This document shows, piece by piece, positions 43,218 to 53,926 of a stretch of DNA of 64,000 bases. Source of the DNA: Athripsodes cinereus (taxonomy: Eukaryota > Arthropoda > Insecta > Trichoptera > Leptoceridae); the NCBI GenBank assembly GCA_947579605.1, contig OX388310.1, positions 868,001 through 932,000 on the forward strand, read 5' to 3'. The translations under genes were made by a program, and so were the position numbers. The notes below the pieces were generated by a model, which was given only the letters and a program-made list of their open reading frames with translations, was not told where the DNA came from and did no database searches. Position 1 is the first letter of the stretch. Every line of letters begins with the position of its first letter.

Positions 43218-43820
43218 CTGAGATCCAATTCAAATACAATGGCATGAAATATATCATTTTTAATTATCTCATATGCCATCGTAATATAATTATACAAACC
43301 CATAGATAACATAAGTAAACTAGCATTAAACGTAATACGGTGATAATCCATAAGTTAGGTAGGCACTCAGAATATACTATCGCATATTATGCTTTTATAA
43401 ATTTGTTTCATTATAAGTATTTCATTTATTCAAAACATGCGTCTAAAAACACAAGATTTTCAAAATTTAGATATAAAGATATTGTCTATTGATAAAGTAA
43501 ATTGTTAGAATTGCATACCAGGTTTATAATTCCGATTTAAGGCAATGTCTCACTCCGAAAATAAAATTTTAGCTAAATATAAAACATCATTTGCGTTACA
43601 TCTATTTAGGAGTATAATTACATTTCAAATAAAGAATAATGACCGCCATTTGTAATTTCACATAATAAAATTATTGTTGTATGGTTTTCAGTATTTTTAA
43701 AATCACTGGGGTATTCTAAATTCAAAATAATTATAGAATATTATACGTTCCACATGTAAACATCTCAAAACTGTCATATAAGTGTCACAAACACAAATGT
43801 CAAAATCCAACGCTTTATCT
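43218..43820. other. No gene seen
   Basis: AT-rich spacer; nothing recognisable. Confidence 0.5.
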
Positions 43821-44417
43821 GGGGGGCGTTCAGAGGAACATAAATATCGCTCGATGTCAAGTGACCACCTGAGCGACCATGAAGTTGCAGTGAGTAGTTA
43901 ATGTCACCCCGGATAATCGTGAACAACTTTGAGCGTTTTTATGACCCAAATGTCATCGTACTGGCGCCATTTTTGTAAGATTCATTCGCGGTAGTGCGTC
44001 GTGCTTTACTTGATTACGTTTTTAATTTGAATAGTTAAATTGGCTTTGTTTTAAGAATGTTTTTAGGATAATGCGTATTAAAACAAAGCGTAAAAAATAA
44101 ATTATTCACTAAAATCTGCACTAACTATTTTGATTTCTCTTTCATTTTACTTCTTGAACTAAAAAAATATGATTTTCTATTTTGAAAAATTATATAAGAC
44201 ACCATAATTACGATTAACTTCGCAATTGTTTTGGCAACCGTCATCACTCAAACGTCAAGGTAACTGTCAGAGTGATAATCATCTTGCTATGATTTCGGTA
44301 GATCACCCGACGACATGCCTGAACGCAACAGTGCGAGTCGTCGGGTGACTCGCTCCGGGCGCGTGAACGGATAGAGCGTCGTCGAGTGATCACTCGGTGA
44401 CTGTCTGAACGCCTCCC
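43821..44417. mobile_element. 597-bp TIR element with sub-terminal repeats
   Basis: Left end GGGGGGCGTTCAGA, right end TCTGAACGCCTCCC. Inside the right end several short related words occur (GAGTGATCACTCG, GTCGTCGGGTGACTCG, ATCACCCGACGAC), and related GTGACCACCTGAGCGACC is near the left. This fits a non-autonomous cut-and-paste element with repeated transposase sites, hAT-like in style. No coding frame and no clear 8-bp duplication. Confidence 0.6.
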
Positions 44418-44789
44418 TGGGTCGCTAGAAAATTAATGTTGCCAGAATATTGGTCGTATTAATCGTTACTTTATTATGGTTTGATTAGTATTCGTTACTT
44501 TATACAGTACCTGAAAAATAAATAATTGTTATTGATAATACATACCAAACCAACATCAGAAGATTGGATTGTAGATTCTATTTAAAGTAAGTTTTTGGTA
44601 TATCCTACATTGAATCCGTTTGTTAATACGTGCTTATGTATGCATGATTTTGGCACGCATAGAGCTGATTATTATTATGACATGTAGCTATTTTGGTGCT
44701 AAATAGATCTTAAGACTTAAAGCATAATACTTGAGGTGTAACTAGACGTTACATTAGCTGACTGAAACATAATAATTATTTAGATTTGT
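44418..44789. other. No gene seen
   Basis: AT-rich spacer. GTAACTAGACGTTAC near 44737 is a short palindrome. Confidence 0.45.
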
Positions 44790-44936
44790 AGACTGTAACT
44801 AGAAGTCAATTTTGTACACCGTAAATAGATTTCAAATTTCCAATCTGTAAACGCCAATTAATGTTTGAGGAAGTTGTTTGGTTGCTCCCGGTGAATAATA
44901 ATTAATATGCTTAGTTGTTACCGGTACTTAATCCTT
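44790..44936 (+). repeat. Left copy of a about 150-bp duplication flanking a TIR element
   Basis: CTAGAAGTCAATTTTGTACA, AATTAATGTTTGAGGAAGTT, GTTTGGTTGCTCCC and TAGTTGTTACCGGTA recur in the same order at 45463-45620. The copies are clearly diverged and lie on either side of 44967-45445. Confidence 0.75.
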
Positions 44937-44966
44937 TTTTAATTAAATGACATAACATCTGATTAT

Positions 44967-45445
44967 CTAAAGGAGCGCTCACATTTGTTCACTTCCAGTG
45001 ATTACTCTGGATGATCCTCCAAATTAAAAGGTGTGAACATGCGTTTTATCAATAGTCAATCGTTTCATCAATCACTAGCGATTTCGGATGAAAGCGATTA
45101 CTACCCGACATAATGTTGATGAAAGGTCCTTTCACTGAAACGACCATAAACAAGTTTTATCCTATAATTTGTCTTATTCTCTATGAATTTGTATTGAAAG
45201 TCAGAATCGTGTACCAAATTATCATACTTTCGAGAATCTTATTAATTTGATTTAAATTTTATTAAGTGCTGTTTTTCATTTTTTATTACGACGTCAAACT
45301 ACATACAACATGACCGTGAGTGTCGGATGGCAGTGAATGTATAGGATGAACAAATGTGAACAGACGTCTTCACTTTCGATGAACAAGTTTGACCCTGACA
45401 CGCTGGATGATCATTCAAAGTGAAGCAATGTGAATGCTACTTTAG
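44967..45445. mobile_element. 479-bp TIR element (family E, copy 1)
   Basis: Ends CTAAAGGAGCGCTCACATTT and, reversed, CTAAAGTAGCATTCACATTG are imperfect inverted repeats; the similarity continues inside (TTCACTT, GGATGATC). TAT stands outside both ends. The interior includes ACCCGACATAAT and GTCCTTTCACTGAAA, which also occur reversed at 51810-52697. Non-coding. Confidence 0.65.
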
Positions 45446-45462
45446 TATTACAAACTGAAAAA

Positions 45463-45620
45463 AATTTAGACTGAGACCAGAAGTCAAATTTGCACACAGT
45501 TACTGGATGTTAGATTTCCAACATCCAGTAACTGTAAAACGACAATTAATGTTTGAGGAGGTCGTTTGGTTGCTACCATAGAATAATAAACATACTTTGA
45601 TGTTATTGGTAGTTATTTTT
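45463..45620 (+). repeat. Right copy of the about 150-bp duplication, with a perfect palindrome
   Basis: Second copy of 44790-44936. Unlike the left copy it contains CAGTTACTGGATGTT (45497-45511) paired with its exact reverse complement at 45520-45534, a 15-bp stem with an 8-base loop. Confidence 0.75.
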
Positions 45621-45652
45621 TTTATAAAAGATATACCTATCTGGGTTTTGTT
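45607..45652 (-). mobile_element. SINE 3'-end scrap
   Basis: ATAAAAGATATACCTATCTG and GGTTTTGTTAT are the reverse complement of the AACAAAACCCAGATATATC 3' block of the SINE at 10861, with a 4-base insertion. Confidence 0.5.
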
Positions 45653-46505
45653 ATTTTTTAATTTTTTAATCTAATGACAAGACAAATGTGGGAAATTTTA
45701 TTTAACTATGTTGGTAGGTAACCAACCAATTATTATTATTTTTTATCAAAATAGAGCATTTACCCGTTTTTTTTCTGTTATAGGCATCTCCTAATTTTTT
45801 ACTTAAATATGGGGATGTGGAAGAGGTTAAAGTACCTACTTTTTTTCACGTAGGCACCTACTAATATTGACGTGTGTGATATCAAACTTCATGTTTTGAA
45901 ATTGGGAAGAAATTTTTTAGTATTTTTTACGTAGGTTTTGCAATTTTTATTGACTTAATCAGTTTTACGTAGTTAGTGCTTACTTAATTTTTTTCAATAA
46001 GATTGTGTAGTTTTAACTCATTTATTTGGATGATTATCTGTTTTTAATGTCCCGAGCGATGCCGGGTTATAAAAGCTAGTAAATAAATAAAAACAAACAA
46101 AAACACATTCGTCATCGAAACGATATAAATAATCGTCATCAGCTGCTTGCTATTTGAATGTGGAGTAGTCCAATATAATAATATTAAAAAGGAAATGACA
46201 CAACAATATTAGGTATGTAAGATTTTTATTTCTTTTTATATGTAGCCAAAAACTGAACTTCCTTAAGGTACTTTTTTTATTTAAATTTCGTTTTACCATA
46301 TCATTGTTCCGAAGACTGTTATAATATTTTGCGTTTTGATATGAATGAATATAATATAAATTAATCAAAATTAAGGTAAATATGTAATTACTTACTATTC
46401 TTCGTTTTCTTCTCTAGCCAGTCTTTTACCTTGACGTTGGCGATCGCTCAAAAGAATGCGTCTGTCTCTCGTGGAGTCAAAAAGCTCCTCAATTCCTCAG
46501 ACACC
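45653..46505. other. No gene seen
   Basis: AT-rich spacer; a 72-codon minus frame (46150-46368) has no motif. Confidence 0.5.
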
Positions 46506-46712
46506 TGAGGCCTGAGTCAATGACACACTTTCGCGTCACGTTCCCGCTCCGTTAGCGTTCGGGTGCAGACGAAGTTGCAAGCAAGTGTCAATTTCGTTGC
46601 TAAGATACACAATAGTTACGAAAATAATAACACTTTGGCGCAACATCGTCTGCACCCGAACGCTAACGGAGCGGGAACGTGACGCGAAAGTGTGTTATTG
46701 ACTCAGGCCTCA
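46506..46712. mobile_element. Foldback element F1, copy 2 (207 bp)
   Basis: The first 66 bases pair with the last 66 with one visible mismatch, and weaker pairing continues to the centre. Ends TGAGGCCTGAGTCAA are as in 34410-34601. The stem is markedly GC-rich (TCACGTTCCCGCTCCGTTAG). It is non-coding, and the RNA would be an almost perfect hairpin of about 100 bp. Confidence 0.9.
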
Positions 46713-46844
46713 GCCCAGTCACGGATGTTCCTGACCTATTATGCACTTTTTATTCTATCTTGGATAATAAACTAACCATCTACTAGGTACTGAAGGTTTT
46801 AACAAAACTGATTTACTTGTGTAGATTTGAAATAAACTCCAATA

Positions 46845-46962
46845 CCTGAAAAATGACCTCTTTCAAGCTGTCTTGGATCTAGGTGTTACATGTTTGTGTG
46901 TTCACCTACCCATAATACAAGATTCATATCTTAATCTGTATGAATTGTCAAAAAAAATATGT
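46845..46962 (+). mobile_element. SINE 3' part
   Basis: AAAATGACCTCTTTCAAGCT, GGATCTAGGTGTTACATGTT and ATACAAGATTCATATCTTAA match the body and 3' end of the SINE at 53927-54170; the tRNA-like head is missing. Confidence 0.7.
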
Positions 46963-47601
46963 TATATACTTATTTAGTTATCGAACAGATAAAGTCGAAA
47001 TATTTCTACTTAATTTTGTGTTAAATGATGAGAAAAAAATACGTATCTTTCTATTTTTTAGGCAAGGCACCCAACACCAAAAGAATTATGATCACAGACA
47101 GATTTGGACCAAATAAAATCTGGAATGTCGACTCAAAACTAACAAAGTTATCTTGAAGTATTAAATACGGGCGCTGCAAGGCATATTTTCCGCAAGGATA
47201 AGGGTTGTCACATTAAGGCATTTGCTAGGCATCGATGCTTTTTTGCAAATATGGAAGGCGCGCCACTGATAAACCTTTACATCTCAAATTTAAAATTATT
47301 TAAAATGTCAATGGAATATTCAGTAGTATTTAATAGTTACAAAAAAAAGTTTGGCAATGAAAGGATCGATGATGGATAATAACGTCAATAAAAAGTACCT
47401 ATAGAGAGGATATCATCGCAGGAAACGTTGGAACGTTTTTGCGCCAGCACGTGTTCCGGACAATTAAAATACCTGCATACTGCAGCAGATGTTAAAATGT
47501 AAAGTTAGATGCAGACGAGTTCGCATAACATGAGTTCATTTAAAACGATGATTCGGTTAAATCGAAATATTACTACTAATAGGTAGCACATTACATATTA
47601 T
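46963..47601. other. No gene seen
   Basis: AT-rich spacer with a slightly GC-richer patch at 47400-47530 that I cannot assign. Confidence 0.5.
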
Positions 47602-47822
47602 TAGAATTAAAATATATTTAAAATAAAACACTGTACTACTTTCCCTGTGTATTATATTTGACTCAGATGCCTTTCGAGTAGACACCCATCATCAATTTCT
47701 GATAAAAACTCACTGATAATGGGTGTCTACCCGAAAGGCCTCTTGAGTCAAATATTATTCATAATAAAAGTTATAATGTAGGTACCTAGTGTTTTATTTT
47801 AAATCTATTTTAATTCTATTAA
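47602..47822. mobile_element. Palindromic MITE-like element (about 220 bp)
   Basis: The outer arms TAGAATTAAAATATATTTAA / AAATAAAACACT and their complement lie at about 47602-47635 and 47790-47822. An inner, stronger hairpin (47654-47696 with 47715-47757) has the stem GTAGACACCCAT/ATGGGTGTCTAC. The whole piece can fold on itself; non-coding. Confidence 0.7.
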
Positions 47823-48045
47823 AATGAACTTTCACAAAGTTTGTCCAAGTACTATACTATCACATTACTATTAATATTATTATCCTAAAAATGTCCATAA
47901 TAGCTTTTGTCCAAGACGATCTCGGCAGGATAAATAAAAAAAATAGCGAGACAAAAAAAAAAACACAAAATCCACATCATTCAAAAGAAATAACAGAATC
48001 AATGAAGAGTCTCTATCCTGGCGATAAAGTCATTGTTGAAATAAT
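47823..48045. other. No gene seen
   Basis: AT-rich spacer. The plus frame 47891-48118 runs from here into an antisense LINE scrap and is not a gene. Confidence 0.45.
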
Positions 48046-48118
48046 CAACGCTCCTCAGCCTCTTCCATTCAAAGTGTCCTTACGTCAATTGATTCATCAC
48101 TTCTTAAGAAACGCGTAA
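48046..48118 (-). mobile_element. RTE-like (family 1) LINE scrap
   Basis: AACGCTCCTCAGCCTCTTCC, ATTCAAAGTGTCCTTACG and CAATTG.TTCATCACTTC follow the family 1 terminus (compare 3078-3165) with a deletion of the GGAGCACAGGGC part. Confidence 0.55.
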
Positions 48119-48554
48119 TACAGTTCAATAAGTGGATACTACTTACTCGTTATATCCGAATTCGATAGTCGGTACCTTTTAAATCGATCGTTTGAATTGT
48201 AATTAGCGGCATTTGATTGACGATGCATCGATATTTATAATATTTTGATTGCCCCCTACCCCTTTAGTGAATTATAACATTGCAATGAAAAGGTAAAGGA
48301 AATTTTTAAATGATTTGAAATATTTCTCAATCGGTAATTTTGGAACGGATTTCCTTTTCAATTAATTTATGTGCATCATATGTACAATTCAATTCCGATT
48401 AGATATATTTTTTATTTTATTATTAATTTCTTATTTATCTCGTTTTTCTTTCAATTAACTTCTTCTTTCTTTAACTTTTTAACACTCATTTAAGGGAGCA
48501 TTTTATACAAACAATAATATTGATTAATTAATTTTTAACAATAAGGATAAAATT
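48119..48554. other. No gene seen
   Basis: AT-rich spacer; nothing recognisable. Confidence 0.5.
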
Positions 48555-48975
48555 GATAGAATGGATGGTAGTGGAATGAATAAAATTAAATGCAAAGATT
48601 GTAATAGCGTGTATACAAGTGAGACTGGTAGATCGATAAGTTCTAGGTTTAAGGAACCTTCCCGGGCGTTCAGGGGCATTTCTATTTTTCGGAAATTCGG
48701 ATCATTGTGTTGAACATAATCATTCATTTGATATAGACAGTACAGTGGTTTTACATTCCGAATGTCGTGACCGACGTCTGAACGCAATGGAAGCTTTAGA
48801 AATATTTAAACATCAGGATAATATTGTTAATATCCAAATTCCCGCTAAGTCCCCATTACTAGTTTACCCCGTCTCACCAAATGTTGTACCTACCTATACC
48901 ACTCCCCACTCTTCTACTTCAGATTCAGTACTCTTGAGAATGCCCATTGAAGTGGGCGAAAACGTTAGAGTTTAA
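48555..48975 (+). pseudogene. Penelope-like retroelement remnant (GIY-YIG endonuclease region)
   Basis: The plus strand encodes GMNKIKCKDCNSVYTSETGR, then SISSRFKE, in the frame of 48570. This is a decayed GIY-YIG nuclease start (family pattern GIYKI.C..C...YIG.TGR....R..EH). After a +1 shift at about 48660-48690 the frame of 48691 continues SDHCVEHNHSFDIDSTVVLH, then RRLNAMEALEIF, ending at 48975. The H-x-x-x-x-H spacing and E-A-EIF segment match the end of the same domain. Penelope-like elements carry this nuclease C-terminal to their reverse transcriptase; the RT part was not found here. The lead motif is mutated (GIY to GMN, YIG to YTS) and the frame is broken, so it is inactive. A stand-alone GIY-YIG gene is less likely because of the decay and the setting. 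Confidence 0.72.
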
Positions 48976-49742
48976 ATAAATATAGTGAAAATATAACAGT
49001 GTTTTTAATTATTTATAAATTATGAAATATGAATTTTCACAGTGTGAACACAAACACCCTTCAACAATTAATTATTAGGTTTCATATGTAAACTTCGCGC
49101 CTGTAACTATCAAATTATTATTTATTTATTTTATTCCTCTTGCACATCATCAATCGCATTGCAAAATTAACAAATCAGTTTACATAAGAATATTAATGTG
49201 ATGATATGCAGTGGCGAGATTATCACTATATAGTGTTTTCTTTCATCTAACCTGTATTACAAGGCTAAGAAAAGACAACGTAACCTTATTTGGTAGTATC
49301 CCGTTCAGGGCGTAATAATTTATCTTTGAATAAAAACCTACTTGCGATTTTAAATAAGATATGATTTTGTATTCAAAATAAATATAAGATAAAAAAAACT
49401 TAAATTGTAATTTGCATACAATCATCCCATAAACACCTGCATTTATAAAAAAATATAAATATCGATTTTTTTTTATGTTACGATACCGCGAAAATATTAA
49501 ATAAACAAAAGGCACAAATAATAATACGCAGTAAGCACCTTTTAAATAATAATAATAATAGTTACGCATAAAATATTTCGCAACACTTTTTCGTTTTCAT
49601 CACTTTTGCAACTTTCGTTTGATGAAATAAATTATAGGTTTGGTATTAAATATTATTGTTTGTATCGCCGATATCGAATCGACACTCGGTGAAGAAAGGG
49701 CGTCCAAACTTTAAGCTTCCTCGCGCCACATTAGATATAAGA
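48976..49742. other. No gene seen
   Basis: AT-rich spacer; the 108-codon minus frame at 49243-49569 is Lys/Tyr/Ile-rich AT noise without a motif. Confidence 0.5.
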
Positions 49743-49912
49743 TATTATTTGTTGTGGCGCAGAGGTGCCTTTGTGTCACGAGGTCCCAGGTTCGTTTCCT
49801 GGCTAGGTCAAAATGAAGAATGGCCTCTTTCTAATTGTTCTGGGTGTTACATCTACATAATTACGTGTTTGGTGCAGTGTAGGTATATTTATTTGTTCAT
49901 TTATTTTTAGCT
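49743..49912 (+). mobile_element. tRNA-derived SINE
   Basis: Head GTTGTGGCGCAGAGGTGCCT (box A region) and CCAGGTTCGTTTCCTGGCTA (box B region), then AATGAAGAATGGCCTCTTTC and TTCTGGGTGTTACAT. Same family as 53927-54170, 5' two-thirds. Confidence 0.78.
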
Positions 49913-50198
49913 ATATTGATATTATTCATTTATTTATAGCTATATTGATGGAATCTGTATTGAATACTGTTTGACGAAATGCTAACAGAGCCTTTTACAC
50001 TCTGCTTAGCAATGATATTGTGTTTTGATCTATGATTCTGTATTTTTTTTTTGTATATATATATAATCTATTGTATGATCCTATCTTCTGTAAATTGACG
50101 AGTCCAAGTACCAAAAACTTTGGTCTAAGGACAATAAACAACAATAAACAATATAATAAACATTTGTATCGGCAATCGGCATGACAGCTAGAAAGCTT
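49913..50198. other. No gene seen
   Basis: AT-rich spacer. A TTCATTTATT..AGCTATATTGAT motif is repeated at about 49897-49950. Confidence 0.45.
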
Positions 50199-50262
50199 TT
50201 TCTAAATAATACAAGATTCATATCTTAGCATGGGACTAGCTCGATGTGTGTCATTGTCATAT
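50199..50262 (+). mobile_element. SINE 3'-end scrap
   Basis: AATACAAGATTCATATCTTA and GGGACTAGCTCGATGTGTGT: the terminal block of the 53927-54170 SINE family. Confidence 0.68.
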
Positions 50263-50544
50263 ATGATATGTTGTTATGTAACGTTATTTTGGGTCGCGCA
50301 TAAAATATATTTCTGGCTCAATAATGAGGGCATTTTTTAGTTCTCCGACTCTAAAATTTCCTATATTTGGTTGAGTTTCAAAAAGTGGGGACCTTTTTTT
50401 AAGACTCAACTTTCAAAACTTATGTAAATTTGAGAATAATGTTTTGACTCTCGATAAATAGCAATCCAGTTGAAATTGAATTTTTAGTATAACTTATGGT
50501 ACCTATTGGCTTTCCTTTTGAAATTTCAATTTTTTTTCAAGTAT

Positions 50545-50604
50545 ACGTTTTGTCGTTGGGCCGCATTCATAGAAGTTATGGGCCGCGGGTTGGACAAGCC
50601 TGCT
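50545..50604 (-). mobile_element. Possible hAT-type transposon end
   Basis: GGGCCGCATTCATAGAAGTT followed by GGGCCGCGGGTTGGACAAGC and CTG. The reverse complement, CAGGCTTGTCCAACCCGCGG, has the CAGG..GTCCAACC style of many hAT termini. The partner end was not found and no duplication could be read. Confidence 0.35.
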
Positions 50605-50791
50605 GCAGAGTGTAGTGTACTTCCGAAAGATAATAATTAATACTCATTCAATAAGATAAATAAAATATTAACAACAATCAAATGTTTTATTTGATAATAA
50701 CAGGAGATGCTTCAAATTATTAAACCTTCTTTTGTTAGGTTACAGGCAAATTCAGAAAATGATCAATTTACTACTACTACTACTAATACTT

Positions 50792-50917
50792 CACCATCAC
50801 GGCATATACTGCAAGTGGGGTAGCCAGCAGAACAGCTGCGTGTGATATACATACATACAAGCTGTCCTCTCCGTGCCGAGAAAAAAGGTAGATATACAGG
50901 ATAGACGGCAAACCTGA
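50792..50917 (-). repeat. Family A repeat, 3' half
   Basis: ACCATCACGGCATATACTGC, AGCCAGCAGAACAGCTGCGT and AAGCTGTCCTCTCCGTGCC; it breaks off in the central block. Confidence 0.78.
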
Positions 50918-51809
50918 CAGAAGTATTAGTGTTATCAGATTTTTATTGAGCTTTAATTAAATTATATTGTTGACATTATAAAAGCATTGTTAAAAGTATT
51001 CGAAGCATAGTGTTTGAACCATATTTAAAATCCTTGTAAATTCAGTAGGTAATAATTATGTTATGTACATTGCCAACCTTATTCCTGAAGGAAGAGGCTA
51101 TTGCCGTTTGTAGGTTCGTTCGGGACTTAACAATTATAGTGGACCCGTTCGGATCTGATATTTGTGTTCTCGTCTCGGGATCGATTAATAACAAAGTCTC
51201 TAATAGGTATTTTCTTTTCTTTAAATAAGAAGTATATGGCAGACACTCCCCAGAGAGTATGTGGCTCAGTCAAGTTATTTTATTAGATTTTTTATTCTTT
51301 CTATTCTCACAAAATATTCCACATTCTTCTAAATCTAATAAAAAAGTCACTAAATCATTCCTGTTTCTAGTTAAAATATCAATCGACTGTTTTCGATTAT
51401 AACTTTAACAATCAAATTGTTTTGATTGGGAATTTCTCATACAAACTTTAAATCATACCTTGTTGGTACCTATAATTTCACGGTTTGGTGAATAAAAAAT
51501 CAGTCAATTTAATATTCCACAGGCGCCTTTGTTGAAGGGAAAATAGTAGGAAATGATCGATTATAAAATCAAACAAGACAGTAACATCATCACCTGCTAA
51601 ATTTTATTAGAGGAAAAAATTTGCAATACAATAATACCTTTCCAAATAATGCACTATTAAAATGTCTTGCATTTCCTTGGCACTCGCCATGGAAAAAATA
51701 TATCACAATTATTTATTACTTCCTTAAATTATTATCGATACTTCACTTTCAGGGTAGGGCAAGAAAATTTAATATTTCATCGAGTCTCTTGGGATGTGCT
51801 AAAATATAA
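50918..51809. other. No gene seen
   Basis: AT-rich spacer; a patch at 51110-51180 is more GC-rich but shows no motif. Confidence 0.5.
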
Positions 51810-52697
51810 CTAAAGAAGAATTATTCAGATTGTTTCACTTTGGATGATCATCCATAGTGTCATGGGCAAAGCTATTCATCGAATACGTCTATTCACACTT
51901 ATTCAATCTATGCTTCCACTGCCATGTTAAGACTCACAATCATGTTGTTTGTAGTTTGACGTACCTACCTATTATCGTAAAATAAAAAATGAAAACAGTG
52001 ATTCTAAGAAAAAAAGTAATACAATGGGCCACTTGCAGTCGTGGGGGATTTTAATAAAAATGATCGAATTCAGTAAATTTGAGGTCGGAAAACACAAATA
52101 TGTCAGTTAAAATTTTTTAAATATCTAAATTATGAAGAATTTCCAAAAATAAAACCCAAAATTTTTGACGTTTGTCAAAACACTATAAACAGCTGATGAC
52201 GTCACGGAGTCCCGTGAATCATAGTAACTTTCGCAACCACAGATTATAATCTCATACAAACATGGGACTCCGTGACGTCACAGCGCCGCCATATCGTTTT
52301 TGATCATTCGGAGAAATCCAATTTTTAAAAGCTAATAACTAAGAAAATAGTGCAAGAAAAAATAAAATAAATTGTGGTTGTGTTTCTTTTATACTAATTT
52401 ACAATTTTATGTAATAAAAAAAAATTCTGCAAGTGGCCCATTCTCAGTATAACATCATGTTTATTTTGTTTATGATTCGGACATTTAATACTAATTCATC
52501 GAGAATAGGACAATTAAAGGAAGAAACCTTGCTTATCGTCATTTCAGTGAAAGGACCACTCATCAAAATTATGTCGGGTGGGAATCGTTTTCATTCTTCA
52601 TCACTATTGATGAAACTTCATCACTCTTCACACCTTTTCAATTTGGCGGATCATCAAGAAATATCATTGAAATGAAAAAGTCTGAATACATATTTAG
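51810..52697. mobile_element. TIR element (family E, copy 2), split by a nested MITE
   Basis: Reverse-oriented relative of 44967-45445: GTGAAAGGACCACTCATCAA, ATTATGTCGGGTGGGAATCG, AACATCATG and CATGATTGTGAG-type blocks appear in reverse order. Outer ends CTAAAGAAGAATTATTCAGA and CTAAATATGTATTCAGAC (reversed). Taking out 52023-52442 leaves about 470 bases, close to the 479 bp of copy 1. Confidence 0.72.
52023..52442. mobile_element. 420-bp MITE nested in a family E element
   Basis: Ends AATGGGCCACTTGCAG and CTGCAAGTGGCCCATT are perfect 16-bp inverted repeats. It also has an internal 17-bp perfect inverted repeat (52197-52213 with 52264-52280) that includes TGACGTCA in each arm. Non-coding. 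Its insertion postdates the surrounding family E element. Confidence 0.85.
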
Positions 52698-53926
52698 TGA
52701 TACAGTTCCGCAGTTTCGATTCTTTTAATTCTTTTGCCGTAATAACTTGCTAACACGCAAAAGCACTTCATTGCTTTCTGCAACTGTATGTGATGGGAAT
52801 GTGGGTTAGCACAAATTCCAGAAATCGTTATAAATAAAGAATGTTCCTAACCATTGGTTGATCTTTTTCTAAACGCACAAAATAAACCAAAGTAAAAAAA
52901 ATATTATTTATAAGATGTGATATATGTAGCTTAAATAATTTAAACATTCAAAATAATTCCTCTAATATTTCGTTTCATAATACCTAAAGTTTTGAATATT
53001 TTTTTACAACTTCAGCAACGTTATTTTGGACATATGCTTTTCTTTTGGCTCTGCACTTTTTCTGTCTTGAGCTCGCTGCATCCACTTCCTTCTTAGATCA
53101 GATAGAACCATCTGCCTTATATTTATGAAACTCGGATACTTGTAAAGAAAAGAACGACCGTTTAAAAAGTTCTAGGAAAAACATTCTGGACATTTATGTA
53201 AATTTCATCCTAGGTTAATGTCTTCTGACAGTTTCCTTTATAATACATATTATTTTCTTTACATATTTATTGTGTTACAAACATTAATTATGATAATATG
53301 TTTAAAATTACGCTTTATTAAGGACCCACTTATTGAAAAATTAAATGCTATTAAGATCGATTAAATAATATTATACGTGACTGTTTTTTTTTTCTATATT
53401 TTATTTTAATTACTACACCTTCACACAATATTAAGTTGAGTGTCACATGTGGACGTAAATAGTAAGTAATAGGTTTATAATAACCATGATCAATTTTGTT
53501 TATTTATTTATTAATTATACCTATGGCATACTAAAAATAATAAATGATACTTATGCAAATTGATTTCAAGGAAGACGTAGGTATTGTCAAGATGATAATT
53601 TTGTGTGTTTAACATAATATTATTGGACATGGGTAGGCGTTTTTGATGTTATATGCTGACACTTATTATTTAATCATACTACAAGCGAGAAAACTTAAAA
53701 TAATTGTGTTCAGCATTTTTTAATATTTTGTTGAACGTAGGTCTTCCATTTATTATTTAACAGTTTTCTGTCTCATCCAGAAGACTGCAAACAATAACCA
53801 TCAACCACTCGCTGCATACTATCTGACCATTTTCTCCATGCCCTTTCGATAATATTATTGTATTGCCAATACTAGACTGCCGTTTTATAAATTATGAAAA
53901 TAGTTATGGAATAAGTAATTAAGACA
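52698..53926. other. No gene seen
   Basis: About 1.2 kb of AT-rich DNA without a recognisable gene or element. Confidence 0.5.

Noticed and set aside
47891..48118. 75-codon plus-strand frame with a hydrophilic N-terminus
   Set aside because: Its second half is an antisense RTE LINE scrap, so the frame is a chance fusion.
49243..49569. 108-codon minus-strand open frame
   Set aside because: Tyr/Lys/Ile-rich translation of AT-rich DNA, no motif, no start context or homologue recognised.
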